A stretch of DNA of 64,000 nucleotides from Acuticoccus sp051016205 (lineage in GTDB: Bacteria; Pseudomonadota; Alphaproteobacteria; Rhizobiales; Amorphaceae): positions 6,200,001 to 6,264,000 of the forward strand of contig CP136534.1 of assembly GCA_051016205.1 (NCBI GenBank), in the 5' to 3' direction. Each line of letters starts with the position of its first letter. Within the stretch, counting starts at the first letter, position 1. Below, in pieces: positions 35,332-43,490 of this stretch. The notes beneath the pieces were generated by a model. It saw only the letters and a program-made list of their open reading frames with translations, was not told the DNA's origin and did no database searches. Position numbers and translations under genes: made by a program.

Positions 35332-36638
35332 CGCGGCAACAGCCCCAGCGTGAGTTCGGGAACGGCAATCAGAATGCCCAGCAAGATGAGCTCCATCACC
35401 ACAAATGGCGCCGCCCCGCGGAATGCCTCGCCGATGGGAAGGTTGGGGACCGCGGCCTTCACCACGAACACGTTGAGGCCGACGGGCGGTGTGATGACGC
35501 CAATTTCTGTCGTCTTTGTCACCAAAATGCCGAACAGGATGGGATCGACCCCAATCTGCTCGATCACAGGGTAGACCACGGGCATTGTCAGCAAAATCAT
35601 CGACAGGCCGTCGATGAATGCCCCCAGCACAAGAAACGGTACCAGGATCAACAGCAAGATCACCGTCGGCGGCAGGTCGAGCCCTGCAAGAAACGCCGCC
35701 GTGTCCTGCGGAATCTGTGTGGTGGACAGGCCCAGCGAGAAAAGCCCGGCCCCGATGACCAGCGCGAAGATGGAGGAGGTGGCAACGCCCGTCTCAATCA
35801 AACCTTCCTTCAACACCTTGCCGCGTTTGCCGCGGCTGCGGGCAATGGCAATCACCAAAGCCACGAACGCGCCCACGGCCGCCGCCTCCGTCGGTGTCGC
35901 AAACCCCAGGTAAATCGACCCCATCACGATGAAGAACAGGAGCCCCAGCTCCCAACTGCTGCCGAGCGCCGAGAGGCGCTGCCGTCGGGTGAGCTTCGGC
36001 ATGGTGGTTGCCGGTGCCGATGCGGGGTCCATCCGCACCATCACATGAATGCCGACGCCATAGGCGAGCGCCGTCAACACACCGGGGATGACGGCGGCAA
36101 TCAAAAGCTCCGTCAGCGGCGCGCCTGTTGCGATGGAATAGATGACGAGCACGCCGCTTGGAGGGATCAAGACGCCCAGCGTGCCGCCAGCGGCAACGCA
36201 CCCCGCAGCCAGCCGGCGCTTGTAGCCTGAGGCCAACATCTCGGGGATCGCGATCCTCGCCATGGTGGCGGCCGTTGCAACGCTCGACCCCGAAACGGTG
36301 GCAAAGCCGCCGCACGCAAAGACCGTTGCAATGGCAAGTCCGCCCCGGACACGACCCACCAAAGCCCGCGCGGCGTCGAACGCCTTCGCCGACAAGCCCG
36401 AGGCAAACGCCAGGTGCCCCATGAACAAGAACAGGGGAATGATGATCAAGGTCAGCTGTGCCGTCGCACTATAAGGAAAGCTCGACAGCAAGAATTCAGA
36501 CGCGCGCCAACCCCGCGCCAGGATCAAGCCCACAATCCCCGACAGAGCGAGCGCGAAGGCAATGGGCATCCCGCCCAGAAGAAGCGCGATCAGCCCGCCG
36601 ATCATCACAATGCCGACTTCGGCTTGGTCCAGTCCCAT
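35328..36638 (-). CDS. dctM: TRAP transporter large permease (DctM)
   Basis: Inner-membrane permease of 436 residues; ATG (complement of 36636-36638) overlaps the small-subunit stop by one base. Characteristic DctM segments are GMPIAFALALSGIVGLILA, IIPLFLFMGHLAFASGL, ACGGFATVSGSSVATAATMA, GGTLGVLIPPSGVLVIYS and the final GVITPPVGLNVFVVKAAVPN. About twelve helices. It works with the DctQ and DctP products encoded upstream in sodium- or proton-driven uptake of an organic acid. Confidence 0.94.
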   Translation of the reverse strand: MGLDQAEVGIVMIGGLIALLLGGMPIAFALALSGIVGLILARGWRASEFLLSSFPYSATAQLTLIIIPLFLFMGHLAFASGLSAKAFDAARALVGRVRGGLAIATVFACGGFATVSGSSVATAATMARIAIPEMLASGYKRRLAAGCVAAGGTLGVLIPPSGVLVIYSIATGAPLTELLIAAVIPGVLTALAYGVGIHVMVRMDPASAPATTMPKLTRRQRLSALGSSWELGLLFFIVMGSIYLGFATPTEAAAVGAFVALVIAIARSRGKRGKVLKEGLIETGVATSSIFALVIGAGLFSLGLSTTQIPQDTAAFLAGLDLPPTVILLLILVPFLVLGAFIDGLSMILLTMPVVYPVIEQIGVDPILFGILVTKTTEIGVITPPVGLNVFVVKAAVPNLPIGEAFRGAAPFVVMELILLGILIAVPELTLGLLPR

Positions 36639-37153
36639 CAGCCGTTCACACCCTCTTCGCGCGAGGTGCGGCGCGGCGCCCCCACAAGCGCGCGGATCAC
36701 ATCCAGCACCAGCTGAAGGCACAGGAGCCACAACCCCACAGCAACGGCCACACGCCCTGGCCACAACGGAAAGGCGATGACCCCGAAGGAGGCCTCGCCG
36801 CGCGCAATGGAGGTCATGGCGCTTTGGGTGGTGAGGACGGCAAGGAGCGATAACCCCGCCACGGCCGCCGACAGCATCACCACCTCGAGCGCCCGCCGCG
36901 CCCCCTCAGACAGGCGATCGGTGAGAATGGTGACACGGAAGTGCGCCCCACGGGCCTGTGCGCCAGCAAGCCCCAGATAGATCATCAAGACCAGAAGTAG
37001 GATGTTGGTCTCGCTTGCCCCCGGAATGGTGGTGGCGAAGAACTTCCGCAAGATGACGTCAGGCACCACCAGCGCAATCATCACGATGGTGGCAATGCCG
37101 CTTAGAGAGCCGAGCGCCACATGAAAGCGCTCGACCCATTCCATCAATCGCAT
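36638..37153 (-). CDS. dctQ: TRAP transporter small permease (DctQ)
   Basis: Four-helix membrane subunit of 171 residues. The opening WVERFHVALGSLSGIATIVMI and the DVILRKFFATTIPGASE motif (conserved Arg/Lys-Phe plus Glu) are typical of DctQ. Nine bases separate it from dctP, and its stop overlaps dctM. Confidence 0.92.
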   Translation of the reverse strand: MRLMEWVERFHVALGSLSGIATIVMIALVVPDVILRKFFATTIPGASETNILLLVLMIYLGLAGAQARGAHFRVTILTDRLSEGARRALEVVMLSAAVAGLSLLAVLTTQSAMTSIARGEASFGVIAFPLWPGRVAVAVGLWLLCLQLVLDVIRALVGAPRRTSREEGVNG

Positions 37154-37162
37154 GGCGCGCCG

Positions 37163-38239
37163 TTACTGGTCGGCGCGTTCGCGGTAGACCTCAAAGCCTG
37201 TGCGATACTTGGCGTCCGTCTCGTGCTTTTTCACAAGGGCCACGTAGGCGTCGAGCATGGCCCGGCCGTCGAGCCCGCGCTCGTCCATCCCGGCCACCCA
37301 CTTCTCCCACACAGCGTTCGCCGTCTCCTCCTTCCACGCGGCATCTTCTTCAGGCGCGGTGAGGGAGACGGTGATGGTGTCGGTCTTCATCAACGTGTCC
37401 ACCGCATCCGACACGGCGCGGTTGGTCACCTCGATGAACTTTTCGGGCACCTCTGCGGCCACCTCTTCCATCACCGCCTTCACATCGTCGGGAAGGTTGT
37501 TCCAGGTGTCCAAGTTCACCGCCATGGTGACGATGCCGTAGACGCCCATGTTGCCGGCATCGTTCACGTGGCCGGCCACATTGTGCAAGCCTACCAGAAC
37601 GCCAAGGTCGAAGGGAGAGGAGGCGAACCCGTCGATCACACCGCGCTTCAGCGCCTCAACACCGTCCTGCATGCCCATGGCGACCGTCGTCGCCCCAAGC
37701 ATTTCAAGGGATTGGGCAATGCCGAGGGTGGCACGAATGCGCATCCCCTCAAGGTCTTCCTTGGAGGTGACGGGGCGGTCGGTCCACAACGTGTTCTCCA
37801 CCGCCGCAAGAGCGTAGAGAAGCTTCATGTTGTTGTCTTCCCACTCCGATTCCAAAGCGGGTTCGGAGGCGTAAAGCTCCACGAAGGCGCGCACGGCCGC
37901 ATCCGCCTTGTTGGTGATGTAAGGCTGAATGACGGAGGACAGGGGCAGCATATCCACGTTGTAGCCAGGCGCGCCTGTGGCAAGGTCGGCAGCGCCCGCG
38001 GCAAGGCCGGGCATCACGTCCAGCGCCTTCAGCAACGAGGCGCCGTAATAGGTCTCAAATTGAACGCGCCCGTCGGTCCGCGTCGTGACCTCGTTCATGA
38101 ACCAGTCGTCCACCTCCACGAAGGTGAAAGACTGCGGCAGGTAGGTGGCATAGGTCAGCGTGATGGTGTCGTCCGCCATGGCAGGAGCGCTCACCATCAC
38201 GGCCGCGGCGACAAGCGCACGGACGCGGGAAAGGGGCAT
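37163..38239 (-). CDS. dctP: TRAP transporter substrate-binding protein (DctP)
   Basis: Periplasmic binding protein of 358 residues. ATG (complement of 38237-38239) follows GGAGGAAC; the signal peptide ends VSAPAMADD. Family features include ITLTYATYLPQS, FETYYGASLLKALDVMPGL and the carboxylate-binding arginine region EGMRIRATLGIAQSLEMLGA. The retained Arg indicates an acidic ligand. First gene of dctP-dctQ-dctM-esterase. A perfect LacI-type operator (38320-38331) lies 80 bp upstream of its start. Confidence 0.93.
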   Translation of the reverse strand: MPLSRVRALVAAAVMVSAPAMADDTITLTYATYLPQSFTFVEVDDWFMNEVTTRTDGRVQFETYYGASLLKALDVMPGLAAGAADLATGAPGYNVDMLPLSSVIQPYITNKADAAVRAFVELYASEPALESEWEDNNMKLLYALAAVENTLWTDRPVTSKEDLEGMRIRATLGIAQSLEMLGATTVAMGMQDGVEALKRGVIDGFASSPFDLGVLVGLHNVAGHVNDAGNMGVYGIVTMAVNLDTWNNLPDDVKAVMEEVAAEVPEKFIEVTNRAVSDAVDTLMKTDTITVSLTAPEEDAAWKEETANAVWEKWVAGMDERGLDGRAMLDAYVALVKKHETDAKYRTGFEVYRERADQ

Positions 38240-38319
38240 CGACGTTCCTCCGAGTGTGTCGTCTCGACCGCCGTTGACGACAGCCGTTAGGAGGACGTTA
38301 GCGGCCTCACGGCGAGGGG

Positions 38320-38331
38320 GCAAACGTTTGC
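38320..38331. promoter_or_regulatory. perfect LacI-family operator upstream of the TRAP operon
   Basis: GCAAACGTTTGC is an exact 12-bp palindrome in the 138-bp gap between the dctP start and the upstream peptidase gene's stop. It is the same core as both halves of the tandem site beside the LacI gene (22046-22069). The operator is located where it could repress the dctP promoter. Confidence 0.65.
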
Positions 38332-38377
38332 GCCCAATGCCACAAATCCTCTCCGACCAAAGCGTTAGGCTTAGCGC

Positions 38378-39589
38378 TCAAACGTCGGCGTGGGCCGCCA
38401 CACTCCAAGAATCGATGGGAAGGCGCGAGAGCGCCTCAACGCCGTCATCGGTAACGAGGAAGGTGTCTTCCACCACCCCCGTGCCGAGGCCGGCCACAAC
38501 GAACATGGGCTCATACGCAATCACCATGCCTGGCTTCAACGTCCCTTCCCTGCCGACGAAAAGCCCGCCAGGGGCTTCGATCAGCGCCATGCCGATCCCA
38601 TGACCCCAGCCGCCAGCGCAAAAATCTTTGGCGAAGGGGCTTTGGCGCGCATAGTCGGACAAGGCATTCGAGACCGCCGCAATGTCCCGCGTTGCGCGCA
38701 GAACGTCGAGCCCATGGCGGTAGAGTGCCTCGCCCTCGCGATAGAGCCGTTCCACCTCGTCGTTGCGGGTGCCCGGCACGATGGCGCAGCGGCTCACATC
38801 GCTCATCAAACCGTGAAGGTTGGCGCCCACGTCCAGGAACACCGGTTCGCCCGCCTCCATCACGCGTTGACCGGGCGTTGCGTGCTTGATTCCAGCATAG
38901 TGGCCGCTTGAGACGGCTGTCGGAAAGGCCTCGCTCGCCCCGCTCTCTGCAATAATGGCCGCCGCGATGGCGCCAATCTCCGCTTCCTTCTTGCCGGGCT
39001 TAATGGCAGCGATCATCTGCGTCAGCGCGCGGTCGGCAATGGCGCACGCTTCCTTCAGCACCGCCACCTCCGCCGGCGACTTTATGGCCCGCGCCCGCGC
39101 AACGGCATCGCTCGGGCGAAGGTTGGCGCCGCTCCCCTCAAGCTGCGCCCAAAGGGCCCGCGGCATCAGGTGCGCATCGCTCACACCCACAGACATGCCT
39201 GCGGACAAGCGCGCCGCTGCAAAGCTCGCCACCTCATCGAACGGCGCGCCATAGGTGGGGCCGAGGGAGACCACCACCTCCGCCACCCGACACGTCCAAA
39301 TCATGGAGTGCATGGGTTCGCCATGGAGCACACCGTCGGTGAAGAGCGTCACCTGGTCTTCGCTCAGCAAGAGGATGTGCTTGCCGAAAACAGCCTCAAA
39401 TCCCGTCAAATACTCGATAGGCGGTGAGCGCCCTTCGCCGAACACAATGAGCGCACGGACGCCATCGTCGGCCATCCTTGCCCGCACAGCGTCGGCGCGG
39501 CGGGCATACTCGGCATCGTCGAACGCGTTACGGGCATAGGGAGCGCGCGCTGAAAGATCGAAAGGAACGGCCGGAACGCCAGACATCAT
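38378..39589 (-). CDS. M24 family metallopeptidase (Xaa-Pro aminopeptidase/creatinase-like)
   Basis: Pita-bread enzyme of 403 residues. ATG (complement of 39587-39589) follows GAGGAAAT. The N-terminal creatinase domain includes GRSPPIEYLTGFEAVFG. The C-terminal domain carries the five metal ligands: VFLDVGANLH (Asp), LMSDVSRCA (Asp), GGWGHGIGM (His), IAYEPMFVV (Glu) and GVVEDTFLV (Glu). Members cleave Xaa-Pro dipeptides or creatine. It is upstream of the TRAP operon on the same strand but separated by the operator-containing gap, so it is probably transcribed separately. Confidence 0.9.
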   Translation of the reverse strand: MMSGVPAVPFDLSARAPYARNAFDDAEYARRADAVRARMADDGVRALIVFGEGRSPPIEYLTGFEAVFGKHILLLSEDQVTLFTDGVLHGEPMHSMIWTCRVAEVVVSLGPTYGAPFDEVASFAAARLSAGMSVGVSDAHLMPRALWAQLEGSGANLRPSDAVARARAIKSPAEVAVLKEACAIADRALTQMIAAIKPGKKEAEIGAIAAAIIAESGASEAFPTAVSSGHYAGIKHATPGQRVMEAGEPVFLDVGANLHGLMSDVSRCAIVPGTRNDEVERLYREGEALYRHGLDVLRATRDIAAVSNALSDYARQSPFAKDFCAGGWGHGIGMALIEAPGGLFVGREGTLKPGMVIAYEPMFVVAGLGTGVVEDTFLVTDDGVEALSRLPIDSWSVAAHADV

Positions 39590-39742
39590 ATTTCCTCGCC
39601 TGAAGGTGCGGGGGTGACTGTGCCGATTTGTCGCCTGGCTGAAAAGCGCCACGGCTTGCGGGGCATTCACGCCCTCATGGTGCGCTGGCCATATGCCTCG
39701 GCTTCGCCCATCATCTGCCATACAAAAGGCAGGAGGATGACC

Positions 39743-40453
39743 ATGGCCTTACGATCGACACTCGCCGCAGCACTCATTCTTGGAGGCGCGGTGACGGCCC
39801 CTGCCCTTGCCTGCCAGTACGACGGGGTTCGCGGCTACCACAATCCGCGCGGCAACGAGTGCCGCTCCGCCTACCGCTTCACCGCCAACGAGGTGAATGG
39901 CAACATCACTTTTCAGAGTGACGGACGGCGTTGGTTCTGGAGCCTTGCCGGCCAGGGGGATGACTTGTCTTACCGTTTGACCGGCCTCAACCCACCCTCG
40001 CAATCGGGTCTTTCGGGTCAGATGTATCCCGCGCCGGGCGACCCCGTGATCCGCGGCGACATCAACTCAGGCTACTGCGGGTCAGGCTACATCACACTGA
40101 CGCGCATTCCAGGCACCTGCCGCGACGCACGTCCCAATCCGCCCGTGCAGCCGCCCACCACGGTGGGTCGGCCCGGCCAAGATCCAGGCGTCGGGCTCGG
40201 CACCCAAGGGGGCGTTCTTCCCGTGTCCGGCCGGTCGCTGGGCGGGATCGTGCGCTCCGGCCCCTCCCTCAACGCCCGGCGGGTGACGAGCCTGCGGGAG
40301 AATCAGCGCATCACCATCGTGCAGGACACCGGCGTGCGGATGAACGACTTCAACTGGTTCAGGGTCCGTTGGCGCGGCGGGGAAGGCTACCAGTGGGGTG
40401 GAATCATGTGTGCCGACACGGAGATGAGTTGGATTTTCGTCTGCCGAAATTGA
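39743..40453 (+). CDS. exported protein with C-terminal SH3-like domain
   Basis: Secreted protein of 236 residues. AGGAGG at 39731-39736 best serves ATG 39743 (ATG 39737 is too close), giving a signal peptide ending APALACQYDG. The first half is a Cys-containing domain (ACQYDGVRGYHNPRGNECR, later GYCGSGYITLTRIPGTCRD) of no family I recognise. A Pro-rich linker (NPPVQPPTTVG) leads to an SH3_3-like domain (GGIVRSGPSLNARRVTSLRE ... WGGIMCADTE). Bacterial SH3 domains of this type often bind cell-wall peptides. The role is unknown. Confidence 0.85.
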   Translation: MALRSTLAAALILGGAVTAPALACQYDGVRGYHNPRGNECRSAYRFTANEVNGNITFQSDGRRWFWSLAGQGDDLSYRLTGLNPPSQSGLSGQMYPAPGDPVIRGDINSGYCGSGYITLTRIPGTCRDARPNPPVQPPTTVGRPGQDPGVGLGTQGGVLPVSGRSLGGIVRSGPSLNARRVTSLRENQRITIVQDTGVRMNDFNWFRVRWRGGEGYQWGGIMCADTEMSWIFVCRN

Positions 40454-40524
40454 TGCGGCAAGGCGAAGGGATGGGCGCTAGCTATACCAAAGATTGCGGC
40501 GGATAGTCGCGATGCACCACCCCA

Positions 40525-40833
40525 TCACGGTGCGGCCGCAACCTCGGACCCGCCTGGCAACCCGTGGCTGAGCGCCAATGACCCACCGCACTCCCCTCGC
40601 CCAGGCGACAGGTGACTGTAGGCGTCCACCCAGAGGCGGATGGCCGCCAGATCGCCGGTGGCGGCAGCGTGACCTGCCCGCACAAGCGCCATCATCGCGG
40701 CCCTCTCTTGGTAAAGGCATTCAAGCATATACGCCGCATCGTTCACGCTCAGCTCGTCGGAAACCAGGGGCAGCGCACACGCATCGCATATGGTGTTGAG
40801 TGTGGCCAGTTGGTCTCGCAGCATCCCCTTCAT
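40525..40833 (-). CDS. small hypothetical protein
   Basis: I do not recognise this 102-residue protein. ATG (complement of 40831-40833) has GAGG a few bases upstream. It is helical, with CDACALPLVSDELSVNDAAY and LECLYQERAAMMALVRAGHA, and a glycine-rich tail. No signal peptide or membrane helix. It is divergent from the LuxR gene across 354 bp that contain two dyads, so it may be co-regulated. Cytoplasmic location is likely. Confidence 0.55.
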   Translation of the reverse strand: MKGMLRDQLATLNTICDACALPLVSDELSVNDAAYMLECLYQERAAMMALVRAGHAAATGDLAAIRLWVDAYSHLSPGRGECGGSLALSHGLPGGSEVAAAP

Positions 40834-40858
40834 TGCCTCTACCTCGAATTGTTTGACG

Positions 40859-40981
40859 CTATGATTAAACCATAGACCGTGCAATCAACGAGCGCATTAC
40901 CCTCATTTGGGGGAACCCAAAACAAACGGCACAACCACCTGCGACATCCGCCCACAACCTGAAGCTTGATGAGATCATCAA
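40859..40981. promoter_or_regulatory. two dyads in the hypothetical/LuxR divergent region
   Basis: CTATGATTAAACCATAG (40859-40875, 14 of 17 symmetric positions) and TTGATGA-GA-TCATCAA (40966-40981, 7-bp arms) lie between divergent genes in an AT-richer stretch. They may be operators, possibly for the adjacent LuxR protein. The remainder of the 40834-41187 gap contains nothing else that I can support. Confidence 0.4.
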
Positions 40982-41187
40982 TTTAAGGTAGCAACATACT
41001 GCTTTGCCGTCGGCCGGGGTGTTCTGGAGTCGGTTGTCCGGTCAGGGCTGGAGAATGCGCGGCCCATCATGGGGATGAAAAGATTGCCCTTGCGATGGAC
41101 GCGCGTCTACCCCCGGCTCCCGCCTTGTCATGCTGTGTGGCAGGGGGGTTGCACCAGGACGAAGCAGATTGGCGACGGTGGCCGACA

Positions 41188-42012
41188 ATGAGGCAAGACG
41201 AGCTGGATGCGGCCTTCGACGAACAGGGCGAAGCGGCCATGTTCGACCAAGCCTTGGAAGCTGCGGTCAGCTGTTCGGCCAGCCAAACCCGCGACGCGGC
41301 CCTTGCCATCATCGCCGAAGCGCGCGGCCTCAACCGCGCCATCAAGGCCGTGCGCACCCTTTATCGGGCCAAACACATGACGTACGTGGCCGCCCGTTAC
41401 GGCCACGAGCCGCAAAAAGACCCTTTCGTCAAAACCACCTACCCGCCCCTGTGGTTGGTGCGCTACCTCATGCGCCAATACTGGCGGGTGGACAAAATCG
41501 GCATGCAAGGCTTCCTCGCCACCGCCCCGTTCGACTGGCGCGACGTGCCGATTTCCAGCCAAGAAGAGGTGGAGTTTCTGCGCGATGCACGGGCCCACAA
41601 GGTGGGCAAGAGCGGCCTCATCATCCCCCTCACGGACCGGTTTGGCCGCCGCGGCATCCTCTCCATCACCTCAGACAAATCCGGCGAGGAGTGGGAGCGA
41701 TTCAAGGCAGAACACCTTGCCGACTTTCTCGTCATCGGCAACGCTTTCCATACCCGCGGCGTCCGAGATGTGTTCGGCGAAGCCCCTCCCCCGCCAAAGC
41801 TCAGCCCGCGGGAAAAGGAAGTCCTGAGCTGGGTCGCCGAAGGCAAAGAGGTGCCCGACATTGCCATCATCATCGGCCTGTCGGAGCATACGGTGCGCAC
41901 CTACATCAAATCCGCCCGACTGAAGCTCGACTGCACCACACAGGCCCAAGCCGCCGTCAAAGCAGACCGCCTCTCCCTCCTCGGCAAATCCTTCCCCGAC
42001 AAGAGCGCCTGA
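41188..42012 (+). CDS. LuxR family regulator with autoinducer-binding domain (LuxR solo)
   Basis: Quorum-sensing-type regulator; ATG 41188 gives 274 residues, a normal length, while ATG 41095 would add 31 residues of non-homologous-looking sequence. The ligand domain keeps the key residues of the TraR/LuxR family, with matching spacing: Trp (PPLW), Tyr (VRYL), Asp (VDK) and Trp (FDW). The conserved Pro after the Asp is Lys here. The C-terminal GerE-type HTH is LSPREKEVLSWVAEGKE ... LSEHTVRTYIKSARLKL. No luxI gene lies in the window. It sits 107 bp upstream of two tandem RTX genes, which it may control. Confidence 0.88.
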   Translation: MRQDELDAAFDEQGEAAMFDQALEAAVSCSASQTRDAALAIIAEARGLNRAIKAVRTLYRAKHMTYVAARYGHEPQKDPFVKTTYPPLWLVRYLMRQYWRVDKIGMQGFLATAPFDWRDVPISSQEEVEFLRDARAHKVGKSGLIIPLTDRFGRRGILSITSDKSGEEWERFKAEHLADFLVIGNAFHTRGVRDVFGEAPPPPKLSPREKEVLSWVAEGKEVPDIAIIIGLSEHTVRTYIKSARLKLDCTTQAQAAVKADRLSLLGKSFPDKSA

Positions 42013-42119
42013 CGTCCGGGCTGCAAAAAGCCACACGGCAGGCACTTTTCTTTTCAACAACGTTTTAACAAAGAATAACGTGCATCAACGAACGTGAGAG
42101 GCCGGCCTTCCGCCGGGGG

Positions 42120-43388
42120 ATGCATGGCCCGCTTCAACGGCGACGGAACGACAATGAGTTGCGCGGGAGGGGCCTTGATGACCTCATCAAAGGCCTTGTC
42201 GGCAACGATACCCTGTTTGGCCTTGGTGGCGATGACACCATCCGCGGAGGGAGCGGCAACGACCTCATCCGCGGGAACGCTGGCAACGACATCATCTCCG
42301 GCGATAAGAGCCGCGACAAGCTTTTCGGTCAGGACGGCGACGACATCCTTTTTGGCGGTGACGGCAACGACAAACTGATCGGCGCGGGCGGGGACGACGT
42401 TCTTCAGGGCGGCAAGGGAAACGATCTCCTCGCAGGCGGTGAAGGCGCGGACTTGTTTCTTGCCTCCAATAACGCCGGCAGAGACAAGATCCCGGACTTC
42501 GCCGCTGAAGACGCCATGGACTTCAGGAGCCTTGGCCTTGCGCTCAGCGACCTTACGATCCTTGAGACGTCCAAAGGCGAGGCCGTCATCAACTATGGTG
42601 GATCTTCAGGCTTCCGTCTGATCGGTGTCAGCGTTGCCGACCTGACGCTCGAAAACTTCCTCTTTTTCGGCGACGATGTGCCCGATACCCCCGCAACGGC
42701 AGAGCCCCTTGCCATTGGCGAGACCCGACGCGCCAGCATCGACTTCGCTGACGACACCGACGTGTTCGCCCTCAATGTGGTGGCGGGCAACACCTCCACC
42801 TTCGCCGCCGAGAGCGACGGGGCCCTTCCGGTCGCCAACCCTCGGGTGCGCCTGGTGGACGAAAATGGCGACCCCATCCCCCTTGATGGAACCGCCCCGA
42901 ACACGGTCCCGGGATTGATCCTCGGCTTCAAGGCAGAGCGGTCGGAGACAGTGTTCTTGGAGGTGGACGCGCCCGGCGACAGCACCGGCCTATACGACGT
43001 CTTTTCCATCCTCACCAACGAGGTGGACGACTTTGCCGACAACGACACCACCACCGGCCTCCTCTCTCCGGGCACGGTGATCAATGGCAGCCCGGAGCGG
43101 CCGGGCGACAGCGACAGGTTCCTCTTTGACGATGTGCCTGCCGGCTCAGGGCTTTTGGTTGAGATTCAACCCACGTCACCGGGCCCAGACGGCGCCAACT
43201 TTACTGTAACTTTCATGAACGCGATTGAGACTTCGATCAGTACTGCTGTTGCCCCGTTCAACAACACCAACTTCGTCCACCCGTTGTCAGATCAAGATTT
43301 GGATGAATCGGCACATTTTACTGTCAGTGGCGGCGACGATCTCACGGGTCTGCCAGTCGACTACACGCTCTCCCTCACGCTCATCTGA
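42120..43388 (+). CDS. RTX repeat protein with C-terminal PPC-like domains, tandem copy 1 (possible frameshift near start)
   Basis: Predicted protein of 422 residues with about 90 residues of GGxGxDxLx calcium repeats, then an RTX end (RDKIPDFAAEDAMDFRSL ... LTLENFLFF) that resembles a type I secretion C-terminus, then about 210 residues with two PPC-like beta domains (ETRRASIDFADDTDVFALNV and a second around GTVINGSPERPGDSDRF). The open frame's ATG 42120 gives an odd start (MHGPLQRRR). ATG 42124 reads MARFNGDG, matching copy 2 (MARISRITGDNGDN), but in another frame; one base missing near 42147-42148 would join the frames. Copy 2 follows 102 bp downstream. Confidence 0.8.
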   Translation: MHGPLQRRRNDNELRGRGLDDLIKGLVGNDTLFGLGGDDTIRGGSGNDLIRGNAGNDIISGDKSRDKLFGQDGDDILFGGDGNDKLIGAGGDDVLQGGKGNDLLAGGEGADLFLASNNAGRDKIPDFAAEDAMDFRSLGLALSDLTILETSKGEAVINYGGSSGFRLIGVSVADLTLENFLFFGDDVPDTPATAEPLAIGETRRASIDFADDTDVFALNVVAGNTSTFAAESDGALPVANPRVRLVDENGDPIPLDGTAPNTVPGLILGFKAERSETVFLEVDAPGDSTGLYDVFSILTNEVDDFADNDTTTGLLSPGTVINGSPERPGDSDRFLFDDVPAGSGLLVEIQPTSPGPDGANFTVTFMNAIETSISTAVAPFNNTNFVHPLSDQDLDESAHFTVSGGDDLTGLPVDYTLSLTLI

Positions 43389-43490
43389 CAGGGTGCGCAT
43401 CCACTGCCGGCTCCGCCATTCAGAAACACATCGGCCCACGATGCTCACCCATGATGTGGTGTGAGCCGACCCGCCAATAAAGAGGACTTC

